6,446 bases of DNA, from positions 1-6,446 of the forward strand of contig CAYRMV010000173.1 in NCBI GenBank assembly GCA_964425255.1, given 5' to 3'. The notes under the pieces were generated by a model that saw only the letters and a list, made by a program, of their open reading frames with translations, was not told the DNA's origin and ran no database searches. A program made the position numbers and the translations under genes. Of this stretch, positions 1-6,183 are shown in pieces. Source of the DNA: CAYRMV01 sp964425255 (GTDB lineage: Bacteria > Bacteroidota > Bacteroidia > Flavobacteriales_D > Crocinitomicaceae). Numbering within the stretch: the first letter of the stretch is position 1; every line of letters begins with the position of its first letter.

Positions 1-2
1 AC

Positions 3-65
3 ACAAAGGAAGGAAAAACGCTTCTCGCACATGAATTGGCACATACGATTCAGCAAAAGGCTGTG
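3..65 (+). other. C-terminal end of DUF4157 domain with HExxH motif
   Basis: Codons from base 3 read TKEGKTLLAHELAHTIQQKA. The pattern LLAHELxHxxQQ is the most conserved part of DUF4157, a predicted zincin-like metallopeptidase domain. The two histidines (codons at 30 and 42) and the glutamate (codon at 33) would be the metal-binding and catalytic residues. The rest of the domain lies before the window. Family assignment rests on motif recall, not a search. Confidence 0.85.
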
Positions 66-3000
66 GTAAATAGATCCGAAGAAGAGGAGCAAGCGAGATT
101 CATTCAGCCGGAACAAAACACGATTGCGGATATTATTCCCCAACATGGAGTGTCAATGGTTTCTCAACCAGAAAATGAGGTCGAAAGCAATCCAAAAGAG
201 ATTTCACAGCCAGAAGTAGTAAAAATCCCTTCTAATTCAAGTCAATATGTGAAAGCGCCATCAGTTGGTAATCCAACAACGATTTTGGATGAAAATCAAA
301 AGGAGGAGATTCCAACAATGTCTTTGAATGAAGAACCTTTAAATATAAATGAATTAATTAATAGTTCGTTAACAGATTCTGGGATCGAAGCATCTACTCC
401 GCCAGAGCTGAATGAATCTTCCGTGACAGAGCAAAAAGATCTAGATCCCAAAGATGTTTCTATGCGCTCCTCGATTCGATTTGACATGGAATTGACAACG
501 AGTCAAAAAACGTATTTTCAATGGGATTTGGTGCTTAAAACGTTCCGAAACTTACTCGTTTATGCAAAAGTATCCAATGACTATTTGAAACAATGGGCTC
601 GAAAACAGTTGAGTCTGGGTTGGTCATTGGGGCAAGCAGTCCCCGATCTTTCAAGTTTCAGAGCAGTTTACGGCAAACCGCAGATCTATCAGGTAACTAA
701 AAAACAGGTTCCTACTTTGTATGTCTACTGGTATGGCGGGAATCGGGATGCGGTACGTCATGAATTACTTAATAAGCAAAAATATGACGGATTTTGGATA
801 TATGTTGATTCCATCACAGGTAAAAAATCAGAACTTCAACAACGTGATTCATTCGCGAAATACTACGACCAGCATCCTATTGGTCCTGCTGATATTCAGT
901 TGGTTTTCCATTTTTTGGAGTTGAAAGGGGAGAAACTCTCCGAAAGTACGAAAAGTGCCACCAAGGAAAGTGAAGTGTTTAGACGGGCGGTTGAGCGTGC
1001 GCAAAAAATAGTGTTACCTAAGTTAACAACGGGGATCGGCTTACTAACGCCACTTACATTGCAGACAATAAAGACAGCGCTAAAAAAAGAACAAACGAAA
1101 AAAGAGCAAACATTTGCAGAAATAGGAGGAAAAATAACATTCAAAGAAGTAAATAATTTAACTGGATTAGCAAAGGATCCAGAAGGATTCAGTTCTCGTA
1201 CAGGAGAATGGCAAAATGGAGGAGTGAATTTACGTAGCATGCCCTTTACACCCGAAGATCCTACCATCAAAGGAAATCCCGTTTCGTTGAGTGTTGTACA
1301 AAAAAGTATCATTGAACATTTGCCTTTTGGCACTCGCATGACCATTCTGAAAGAAACGGTTGTAGGAAGTAACGGAATGGATCCTGGATGGTATTGGGTG
1401 ATGACCGAAACGGGAAAAGAAGGCTATGTCGCCAAACACCTTGTTCAAACCAAATTACCTGCTCCTGATGTACGCTATCATCTTGTTGGCGAGGGAGAAA
1501 CATTATTGGGGATTGCTCGAAAGTATTATTCTCCATCAAGCGAAGATCGAGTAGGGGTCGTAGAATCAAGCGGTGAATACAGAAACTATGTTTTAGAGTT
1601 GGCTCGCTACAACGAAAAATGGAGAGGAGACGAAGCAGGCGCTGGGTTCAAAGCAGGTTTTGATCCGAATGATCCAAAATCATGGAAGCAAACCGTCGTA
1701 CGAAAAGGATTGCGCATGTGGATTCCAAGCTCCGCCGAGATGTATTATTTGATCCACAAGCGTCCTGCCTCTCAAAAATTTGATCACACCAATTGGGCAG
1801 AAGATGGAGGGCAATGGATCATTGATAATTCACCTACGTCGCTACTCATTCATTCGTTCTTGGATTGGTGGGCCACAATCCCACAAGAGCAACGGGAGAA
1901 AAACATACAGCGCTACTATCAGATGCAATTATCACTGTTTAAGAAATTGCAAACCGACTGGACTTGGTTGGACAAGTATGTGGCTCCGCTAGCTCCACTT
2001 ATTCCGGGTGGTGGCGCAGTGGTGAGTGCTTCGCTCATCTATGATTTACTCATTTCATTCAATGTTGGCTATTTTGACCATTTGAGTAAAAGTGATCCGA
2101 AGCTGTTGCTGTTGAATTTAGAAAGAACCTTGAGAAATCTGACCCAACTCGAACATTACAAAGGACTGGTGGAAGGTTTTGTGACAGGACTATACTACTG
2201 GGGAGCTGATTTGATCAATAGTTTTGCTGCCATTGGCGAAACACTCGTATCAGTTACGGAACTATTGACAGATCCCGAAACGTATAAAAAAATAGGTGAA
2301 TTTGCTGGAGATGCTTTCGAGTATGTTATGACAAACATTTCTGAAGTTAGTCAAACCTTAAAAGATTTGAGTTTCTTGGATGTGATTGCCGGCATGATGG
2401 GGGGAATGCGTGTAGTGTTACGCAATGAGGGAATGAAACTGGGAGCAGCAATAGCGAAGGCGTTGGTTGGTTTTGCGGGAGGTTCTCCTTTTGAACAGGG
2501 GTTCTCAATGGGTAAAATCATCGGTTTTATTGTACCTGAAATTGTCCTTGCGGTGCTGAGTAGCGGTATTTGGCTAGGGGTAAAAGGCGCACTAAAAGGC
2601 ATGCAAGTGGTGACCAAGATCCTCAAGCCCTTGTTGCGTGGTGTTAAAATAGGCCTTGATCTCATCGGAAAAGCCGTGTCTGCTGCGCATGGGGTGGTAT
2701 CGTTCTTCATGAACTTTATTAAGAACGTATTAAGCAAAATGAAAAAGGGAGCCACCGCATTCTGGGAAAAACTCCAAGAACTGTTTGAAGGCTTCCATCG
2801 CTTCCTCAAAAACAAATACGATGATGCGTTTAAAACGAAATCAGAAAAAAATGATACATTTGTAGAAAGTTCATTGGATGATGTTACGGAAACGGGAAAT
2901 TTTGTAGGTGATTTAATGCAACATCCATTAAGGATTGCATATGAAGGAGAAGTTGTTGCACTAAAATCTTATGGAGAAAGCTTAATTTCTGCGGGTGGAA

Positions 3001-3302
3001 AATCAAAAGAGACGATTGCAAGAGAACTTCATCAAATGAGGAGGTATCTTGGAATCAAATATAAAGATGCTACACCGTCTGACTTAAGAACCTACATATA
3101 TAGGATGAATCTAGCAGATTATGGTGATGAGCTTGGTCCAACTATAGATTATTTGAGAACCGTAAAATTGAAATCATGGGATCAGATAATTGAATCGGCT
3201 TCTAGACCAGGAGGAAGATTTAATAGACAATATTTATTGGAGAAATTTCCAAATGAGCATAATTCCTTGATACCAATTTTAGAAAAATATTTAATTCGAT
3301 GA
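3..3302 (+). CDS. Large DUF4157-type polymorphic toxin, 5' end outside window
   Basis: Partial gene. The frame is open from base 3, so neither the TTG at 36 nor the out-of-frame ATG at 31 is its start. Bases 3-65 encode KTLLAHELAHTIQQ, the HExxH signature ending DUF4157 domains, which occur near the N terminus of large secreted effectors. Counting residue 1 at base 36: about 10-145 is a Glu/Ser/Pro/Asn-rich, probably disordered linker; 155-330 is an unrecognised folded part; 396-470 is an SH3b-like module (GVNLRSMP to EGYVAKHLV); 480-566 is a LysM-like module (YHLVGEGETLLGIARKYY, ending LRMWIPSS) with an insertion; 650-910 is helical with hydrophobic stretches near 655, 781, 830 and 873, possibly for translocation; 920-943 is the junction shared with downstream cassettes; 969-1088 is the variable tip. 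A probable immunity gene overlaps the stop. Toxin architecture is well supported; the tip's activity and the delivery machine are not known. Confidence 0.85.
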   Translation, partial: TKEGKTLLAHELAHTIQQKAVVNRSEEEEQARFIQPEQNTIADIIPQHGVSMVSQPENEVESNPKEISQPEVVKIPSNSSQYVKAPSVGNPTTILDENQKEEIPTMSLNEEPLNINELINSSLTDSGIEASTPPELNESSVTEQKDLDPKDVSMRSSIRFDMELTTSQKTYFQWDLVLKTFRNLLVYAKVSNDYLKQWARKQLSLGWSLGQAVPDLSSFRAVYGKPQIYQVTKKQVPTLYVYWYGGNRDAVRHELLNKQKYDGFWIYVDSITGKKSELQQRDSFAKYYDQHPIGPADIQLVFHFLELKGEKLSESTKSATKESEVFRRAVERAQKIVLPKLTTGIGLLTPLTLQTIKTALKKEQTKKEQTFAEIGGKITFKEVNNLTGLAKDPEGFSSRTGEWQNGGVNLRSMPFTPEDPTIKGNPVSLSVVQKSIIEHLPFGTRMTILKETVVGSNGMDPGWYWVMTETGKEGYVAKHLVQTKLPAPDVRYHLVGEGETLLGIARKYYSPSSEDRVGVVESSGEYRNYVLELARYNEKWRGDEAGAGFKAGFDPNDPKSWKQTVVRKGLRMWIPSSAEMYYLIHKRPASQKFDHTNWAEDGGQWIIDNSPTSLLIHSFLDWWATIPQEQREKNIQRYYQMQLSLFKKLQTDWTWLDKYVAPLAPLIPGGGAVVSASLIYDLLISFNVGYFDHLSKSDPKLLLLNLERTLRNLTQLEHYKGLVEGFVTGLYYWGADLINSFAAIGETLVSVTELLTDPETYKKIGEFAGDAFEYVMTNISEVSQTLKDLSFLDVIAGMMGGMRVVLRNEGMKLGAAIAKALVGFAGGSPFEQGFSMGKIIGFIVPEIVLAVLSSGIWLGVKGALKGMQVVTKILKPLLRGVKIGLDLIGKAVSAAHGVVSFFMNFIKNVLSKMKKGATAFWEKLQELFEGFHRFLKNKYDDAFKTKSEKNDTFVESSLDDVTETGNFVGDLMQHPLRIAYEGEVVALKSYGESLISAGGKSKETIARELHQMRRYLGIKYKDATPSDLRTYIYRMNLADYGDELGPTIDYLRTVKLKSWDQIIESASRPGGRFNRQYLLEKFPNEHNSLIPILEKYLIR
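1221..1734 (+). other. SH3b-like plus LysM-like segment of the main toxin
   Basis: The encoded stretch starts GVNLRSMP, followed by a hydrophobic beta pattern (LPFGTRMTIL, GWYWVMTETG, EGYVAKHL). This is the usual outline of a bacterial SH3 domain. It is followed directly by YHLVGEGETLLGIARKYY, a typical LysM opening, and by LRMWIPSS, which resembles a LysM closing strand after an insertion containing NYVLELARYN. SH3b and LysM modules generally bind peptidoglycan or other glycans. In DUF4157 proteins they may mediate surface binding or packing inside the delivery particle; that role is an inference. Confidence 0.6.
2793..2839 (+). repeat. Pre-tip homology block, copy in the main toxin gene
   Basis: The 47 bases match 3989-4035 at 43 positions with no gaps, and both copies encode FHRFLKNKYDDAFKTK in frame. 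All four differences are in third codon positions and silent, so the copies have been kept as protein-coding sequence since they diverged. This is the left-hand point of homology through which a stored cassette could recombine with the main gene. Confidence 0.9.
2846..2863 (+). repeat. 18-base identical junction sequence in the main gene
   Basis: The sequence AAAAAATGATACATTTGT is identical at 2846-2863, 4252-4269 and 5751-5768, and encodes KNDTFV in the same frame each time. In the main gene it lies only nine bases past the end of the AFKTK block. In cassette 2 the same interval is 219 bases, so the main gene lacks 210 bases (70 codons) between two matching points. This is the likely footprint of an in-frame deletion or a tip exchange. 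Confidence 0.8.
2940..3302 (+). other. Variable C-terminal toxin tip of the main gene
   Basis: About 120 residues begin YEGEVVALKSYGESLISAG. They contain LHQMRRYLGIKYKDATP, then YGDELGPTIDYLRT, then SWDQIIESASRPGG near the end. Similar blocks occur, from memory, at the extreme C termini of Rhs- and contact-dependent-inhibition-type toxins, but I cannot assign a family name or reaction. The segment is richer in A+T than the upstream gene, lies just after the shared junction at 2793-2863, and is followed by a probable immunity gene. These three observations support a toxin tip independently of its exact family. Confidence 0.7.
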
Positions 3303-3724
3303 GAAAATTACGATCCTTTAAAAACACATTTATTCAATATGGTATTCTACATTCAAATAATCAATTTGATTTAAGAAGAAAATCTTTGTTAATTGATGAT
3401 ATAAAAAATATGGATGGGGTATTTGATTATATAAATAATGAAATATTTGCAATAGGATTAAATTCTAGTGACAACTTTGTTTATTATAAAGGTCAAACAA
3501 AGCTTTTATCCAGTGAATTTCAATTAAAGTATCAAAGATTAGATCAAGAGACATGTCAACTTCAGATTATGGACAATTCAAAATTGATAATTGATTTAGT
3601 GTATAATCAAAAAGATTATGGAGTGATTGATCGAATTGGTGTAACAGAAATTGAAATGGACTATAATTTTGGTGTCTGGCTATACTGTTATTTTGAGAAG
3701 ATAAATCGTGGTAATAGCGATTAA
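3299..3724 (+). CDS. Probable immunity protein for the main toxin
   Basis: Encodes 141 residues. The ATG overlaps the stop of the toxin gene in the tetranucleotide ATGA, which indicates translational coupling. No Shine-Dalgarno sequence precedes it, so re-initiation by the terminating ribosome is a likely mode of translation. The protein is small, has no signal peptide or membrane segment, and has alternating beta-type hydrophobic stretches with an acidic, aromatic C-terminal part (EIEMDYNFGVWLYCYFEKIN). I do not recognise a family. Its position directly behind a toxin tip, its size and its very high A+T content are typical of cytosolic immunity proteins that bind and neutralise the matching tip. 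Its function is inferred from position alone. Confidence 0.75.
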   Translation: MRKLRSFKNTFIQYGILHSNNQFDLRRKSLLIDDIKNMDGVFDYINNEIFAIGLNSSDNFVYYKGQTKLLSSEFQLKYQRLDQETCQLQIMDNSKLIIDLVYNQKDYGVIDRIGVTEIEMDYNFGVWLYCYFEKINRGNSD

Positions 3725-3988
3725 AAATACTACGGAATTCGTCTCCAAATATTTTTTTCACTTGCTTCACCTCAAATATTACACAGTTTTTGATAAGACC
3801 TTGTTATCCAATTATGAATAATCGATCTCAAAAACAGAAAATGTAAAAAATGAAAACAGTCTAAGATTTTGGAATTCAAACTTTGTGAAAGCAAAATAAT
3901 GCATTTTTCAACAGTAATTTAAAAAAACAGAATTTAGAGAAATCAAGAGTTAGATAATACTTGAGATAGAAAAGATTTACTTAACGTT
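3725..3988 (+). other. AT-rich spacer with no recognisable gene
   Basis: These 264 bases are very AT-rich with many stops in all frames. I see no coding potential, transposase remnant, tRNA, direct repeat pair or convincing hairpin terminator. A frame opening at 3965 runs into the second cassette without a stop, but similarity to the main gene begins only at 3989, so the bases just before that are probably not ancestral coding sequence. The spacer may be debris from earlier cassette insertions or deletions. No promoter could be supported. Confidence 0.5.
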
Positions 3989-4035
3989 TTCCACCGCTTC
4001 CTGAAAAACAAATACGATGATGCTTTCAAAACGAA
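3989..4035 (+). repeat. Pre-tip homology block, copy at the head of cassette 2
   Basis: Partner of the block at 2793-2839. Similarity starts abruptly at 3989 out of the AT-rich spacer and leads straight into the open frame of cassette 2. This marks where the cassette's ancestral gene was cut from its N-terminal part. Confidence 0.9.
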
Positions 4036-4054
4036 GAAAGCTGGAAATGTAGAT

Positions 4055-4951
4055 GTGGACGAGTATGCAGATACGCATAAAAAGCGTTTGCGTGAGGATG
4101 TGAAGAAAGATTTGGACCCCGGCGACGATTACAACGACCGCTTGGAAGATGCCATCAAAGCTTTCGCCATCATTGAAATGAATGATGCATTGGATCCTTC
4201 TCCTCCTGTAATGGAAGTAGTTTCTTTTTTGAATGCTGCGATCGATTTACCAAAAAATGATACATTTGTTTCCAAGCCTTTGGGTGGAAATCTGTATGAA
4301 ATTTCGTTTAATCCGAAGAAGAAGTATACGGAGGGTGCGGATCATGAAAATAATGAGGTTGGTAAGGATGAGAGTATTCTTAAATCTGATGGGGCAGATG
4401 ATCTGATAAAAAAGAACTTTTTATCAGAAATTGGACAAAATCTTCCCGAAAACTGGAGTGTTTTTTCTGGAAAGAATCATATTGAGTTTGCGCAAGAACT
4501 TAAAAGATTTAGAAGAACTGATGATCTGACTTTTGACAAAAAATTAAGAGGTGGAGAAGGGCAGTTATTTGAAAGTACTGTTACAGATGAGAAAGTACTG
4601 AAAAGATGGTTTGAAAGTAGAGTAGATGACATGCCTGAGTCAGTCAAACTATTGGAAGATGCAAGAGTAATTATAGAAGAGAATGCTTCCTTAAAGGAAT
4701 TAGTTGATGTAGTTACGGTGGATGAACGTGGAGCTGATTGGATTATTAGAGGTTTTGATCGAAAATCGATTCCGTTGAAATCGGCAGTGTCTGATCAAAT
4801 GGTTGACAAAATACGTCAATCCGCTATAGAATTGCTGTCTAAAGAAGAATCAGAATTGGCGAAAAACATTTTGAAAAAATTGACTAAAAATTCAGCTAAT
4901 TTGCACTGGTCACCAAAGACGCAAAAAATATTGATAATTGATATGCAATAA
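4055..4951 (+). CDS. Headless orphan toxin cassette 2, possible kinase-like tip
   Basis: Similarity to the main toxin begins at 3989 and the frame is open from 3965. There is no ATG until 4178, and the GTG at 4055 is only a formal start without a ribosome site, so this is probably a stored C-terminal cassette rather than a normal gene. It begins FHRFLKNKYDDAFKTK, continues with a charged pre-toxin segment ending FNPKKKYTEG (shared with cassette 3), then a unique tip of about 200 residues. The tip contains RGGEGQLFES, then VLKRW, then ADWIIRGFD, and ends ANLHWSPKTQKILIIDMQ. This order resembles the Gly-rich loop, ATP-binding Lys, hinge, and the Asn...Asp metal-binding region of kinase-like folds. 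The usual catalytic Asp five residues before the Asn is Thr here and there is no C-terminal lobe, so the kinase idea is tentative. A probable immunity gene follows. Confidence 0.65.
   Translation: MDEYADTHKKRLREDVKKDLDPGDDYNDRLEDAIKAFAIIEMNDALDPSPPVMEVVSFLNAAIDLPKNDTFVSKPLGGNLYEISFNPKKKYTEGADHENNEVGKDESILKSDGADDLIKKNFLSEIGQNLPENWSVFSGKNHIEFAQELKRFRRTDDLTFDKKLRGGEGQLFESTVTDEKVLKRWFESRVDDMPESVKLLEDARVIIEENASLKELVDVVTVDERGADWIIRGFDRKSIPLKSAVSDQMVDKIRQSAIELLSKEESELAKNILKKLTKNSANLHWSPKTQKILIIDMQ
4139..4335 (+). repeat. Pre-toxin direct repeat, copy in cassette 2
   Basis: The 197 bases align without gaps to 5638-5834 with seven differences (96% identity). Five are silent and two are conservative (Ala/Val, Lys/Arg). 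The repeat encodes RLEDAIK through FNPKKKYTEG in the same frame in both copies. Identity ends abruptly right after the codons for YTEG, which is the boundary between the shared pre-toxin part and the interchangeable tip. Confidence 0.95.
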
Positions 4952-4955
4952 TAAC

Positions 4956-5492
4956 ATGAATAGTATAAAATCGTTTCAAACACTAAATCAGGAATTAAAA
5001 CTGAGCAGGTTTTTGGGGAGTGAATTTGGTACAATGTATTTTGATCCAAACGCATCCAGAGAAAATGAAAACATCATCAGGCATTTGGACGGCGAGCTTT
5101 CAGCTGAATTGCTTCCAGTTTATATTAAACTATATGAAGAAATCCGATTGTGGATTGAATCCAATATTTCAGATTGTGTCTTTATGCCAAAGTTGATTGA
5201 AATAGGAGAGGATTACATTGTTCGACCATTTTATGTCTATCACATAAGTAATAAAGATTATTTTGATCCTGACGAGCCAGTTCAACCTCCCGTAGAGTTT
5301 TACCAAATGATTATAATAGTTTCCAATAATTTAAAAATCAATGCTGAGAATGAGAGTATCGTTGAAAGAATTGTAAGAAAGAGTTTATTAGGATCAAATG
5401 GAAAAATCTTTTATACCACTAGTATCAATCAGTTTATTCTGGTAGAACCCAAGATTTCATTAGCTGATTTAATTGAATATTCTGAAGGTTGA
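4956..5492 (+). CDS. Probable immunity protein for cassette 2
   Basis: The ATG at 4956 (MNSIKSFQTLNQELKL) is preferred. An in-frame TTG at 4938 would add six residues and lie inside the toxin's last codons. The gene starts four bases after the TAA of the cassette 2 toxin, with no Shine-Dalgarno sequence. The product is 178 residues, acidic, with no signal peptide or membrane segment. I recognise no family. A stretch MPKLIEIGEDYIVRPFYVYH resembles the tip's ADWIIRGFD region in the pattern D-[WY]-I-[IV]-R-x-F, which could be chance. The immunity role is inferred from its adjacency to the toxin tip, its size and its low G+C content. An intact immunity gene behind a headless toxin would protect the cell against siblings that deploy the same tip. 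Confidence 0.7.
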   Translation: MNSIKSFQTLNQELKLSRFLGSEFGTMYFDPNASRENENIIRHLDGELSAELLPVYIKLYEEIRLWIESNISDCVFMPKLIEIGEDYIVRPFYVYHISNKDYFDPDEPVQPPVEFYQMIIIVSNNLKINAENESIVERIVRKSLLGSNGKIFYTTSINQFILVEPKISLADLIEYSEG

Positions 5493-5637
5493 ATTTTAGA
5501 TTAAATATTCTTGTTTTGTTGAAATCAAACTGGTTTTATACTCTACGAACATTTATTAGTTATCGGTTATCATTCAATTTTTAAGTTAGTTTACTTTCTG
5601 AGCAAGGATAGCTGTTTGTGTCAACAGATTCAACACT
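5493..5637 (+). other. Short AT-rich spacer before cassette 3
   Basis: These 145 bases contain no gene, no clear hairpin terminator and no match to the spacer at 3725-3988. The frame of cassette 3 is open from 5602, but clear identity with cassette 2 starts at 5638. The few codons before it (RFNT against DYND) are at best weakly similar. Confidence 0.5.
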
Positions 5638-5834
5638 CGTCTGGAAGATGCCATCAAAGTTTTCGCCATCATTGAAATGAATGATGCATTGGATCCTTCT
5701 CCTCCTGTAATGGAAGTAGTTTCTTTTTTAAATGCTGCGATCGATTTACCAAAAAATGATACATTTGTTTCCAAACCTTTGGGTGGAAATCTGTATGAAA
5801 TTTCATTTAATCCGAGGAAGAAGTATACGGAGGG
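5638..5834 (+). repeat. Pre-toxin direct repeat, copy in cassette 3
   Basis: Partner of 4139-4335 at a constant spacing of 1499 bases. The left boundary falls within the coding sequence and the right boundary at the end of the shared YTEG codons. The repeats are in direct orientation, so recombination between them would remove the cassette 2 tip and its immunity gene together and place the cassette 3 tip in their position. Confidence 0.95.
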
Positions 5835-6081
5835 GGATGATAATCTTAACCAGACGGTTGGAAGTTGGCTTAAGCAAACTACTAAATTATCTGATATTTC
5901 GAGTGGTTGCGAAGTGATTGCCGATAAAGTAGTTAAAGAATTAGGAGAAAGTGCTGAATTTCTAGAGATAACACCTAGGTTGGGTAATCAATTGGGGCCA
6001 GTACTTAACCAACATTCTGGTTGGAGTTGGCATGTAGCTGCGATTAAGAATGGACGTGTTTATGATCGGTTAACTGGTTCT

Positions 6082-6084
6082 TAG
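6082..6084 (+). other. In-frame TAG stop interrupting the papain-fold tip
   Basis: The codons around it read GGT TCT TAG GGG ATG GAT TTG with no shift of frame, and coding sequence continues to 6171 with toxin-like composition. This is a nonsense substitution rather than an insertion or deletion. It could be a real inactivating mutation or a sequencing error. Confidence 0.8.
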
Positions 6085-6183
6085 GGGATGGATTTGAATG
6101 ATTACATTAGACTTTTTGACTATAACGATGATCTCATTTTCAATCTTTCAAAAGAAAGAACGCTTAAATAATAGTAAATAACA

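Larger units (their letters stand above)
5638..6171 (+). pseudogene. Headless toxin cassette 3, papain-fold tip with in-frame TAG
   Basis: The frame opens at 5602 without an upstream start; the first ATG is at 5677. The shared pre-toxin segment through YTEG is followed by a short tip. The tip contains SSGCEVIADKVVKELGES (Cys codon at 5908), GWSWHVAAIKNGRVYDRLTG (His codon at 6031, Asp codon at 6064). This Cys-His-Asp order and spacing match the papain-fold toxin 2 (Tox-PL-2) type, cysteine-protease-like effector tips. A TAG at 6082-6084 ends the frame after TGS. The same frame continues as GMDLNDYIRLFDYNDDL to TAA at 6169, which looks like the natural end of such a domain, so a single nonsense change removes 29 residues. 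All three catalytic residues lie before the stop, so residual activity cannot be excluded. A probable immunity gene follows 12 bases later. The papain-fold assignment is from motif recall. Confidence 0.75.

Noticed and set aside
31..33. ATG as the start of the large gene
   Set aside because: It is in a different frame from the long open frame; the correct frame reads through it as the HELAH motif and is open to base 3.
296..2815. Several antisense and alternate-frame open frames within the main gene
   Set aside because: They lie inside a long, domain-bearing coding sequence, have low-complexity or shadow-like translations, and lack start signals.
3567..3770. Minus-strand open frame across the first immunity gene and spacer
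   Set aside because: It overlaps a well placed immunity gene and its translation has no recognisable features.
3725..3988. Hairpin terminator or promoter in the spacer
   Set aside because: There are A/T runs, but no convincing stem-loop and no well-spaced promoter elements.
4938..4958. TTG at 4938 as the immunity gene start
   Set aside because: It lies inside the last codons of the toxin and has no ribosome site; the in-frame ATG at 4956, four bases after the toxin stop, is the better start.
3725..5637. Insertion sequence or integron-like attachment sites bounding the cassettes
   Set aside because: No transposase or integrase remnant, terminal inverted repeat or repeated attachment site is visible; the boundaries coincide with coding-sequence homology instead.
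6076..6171. Frameshift as the cause of the broken papain-fold tip
   Set aside because: The reading frame before and after the TAG is the same, so a single nonsense codon explains it.
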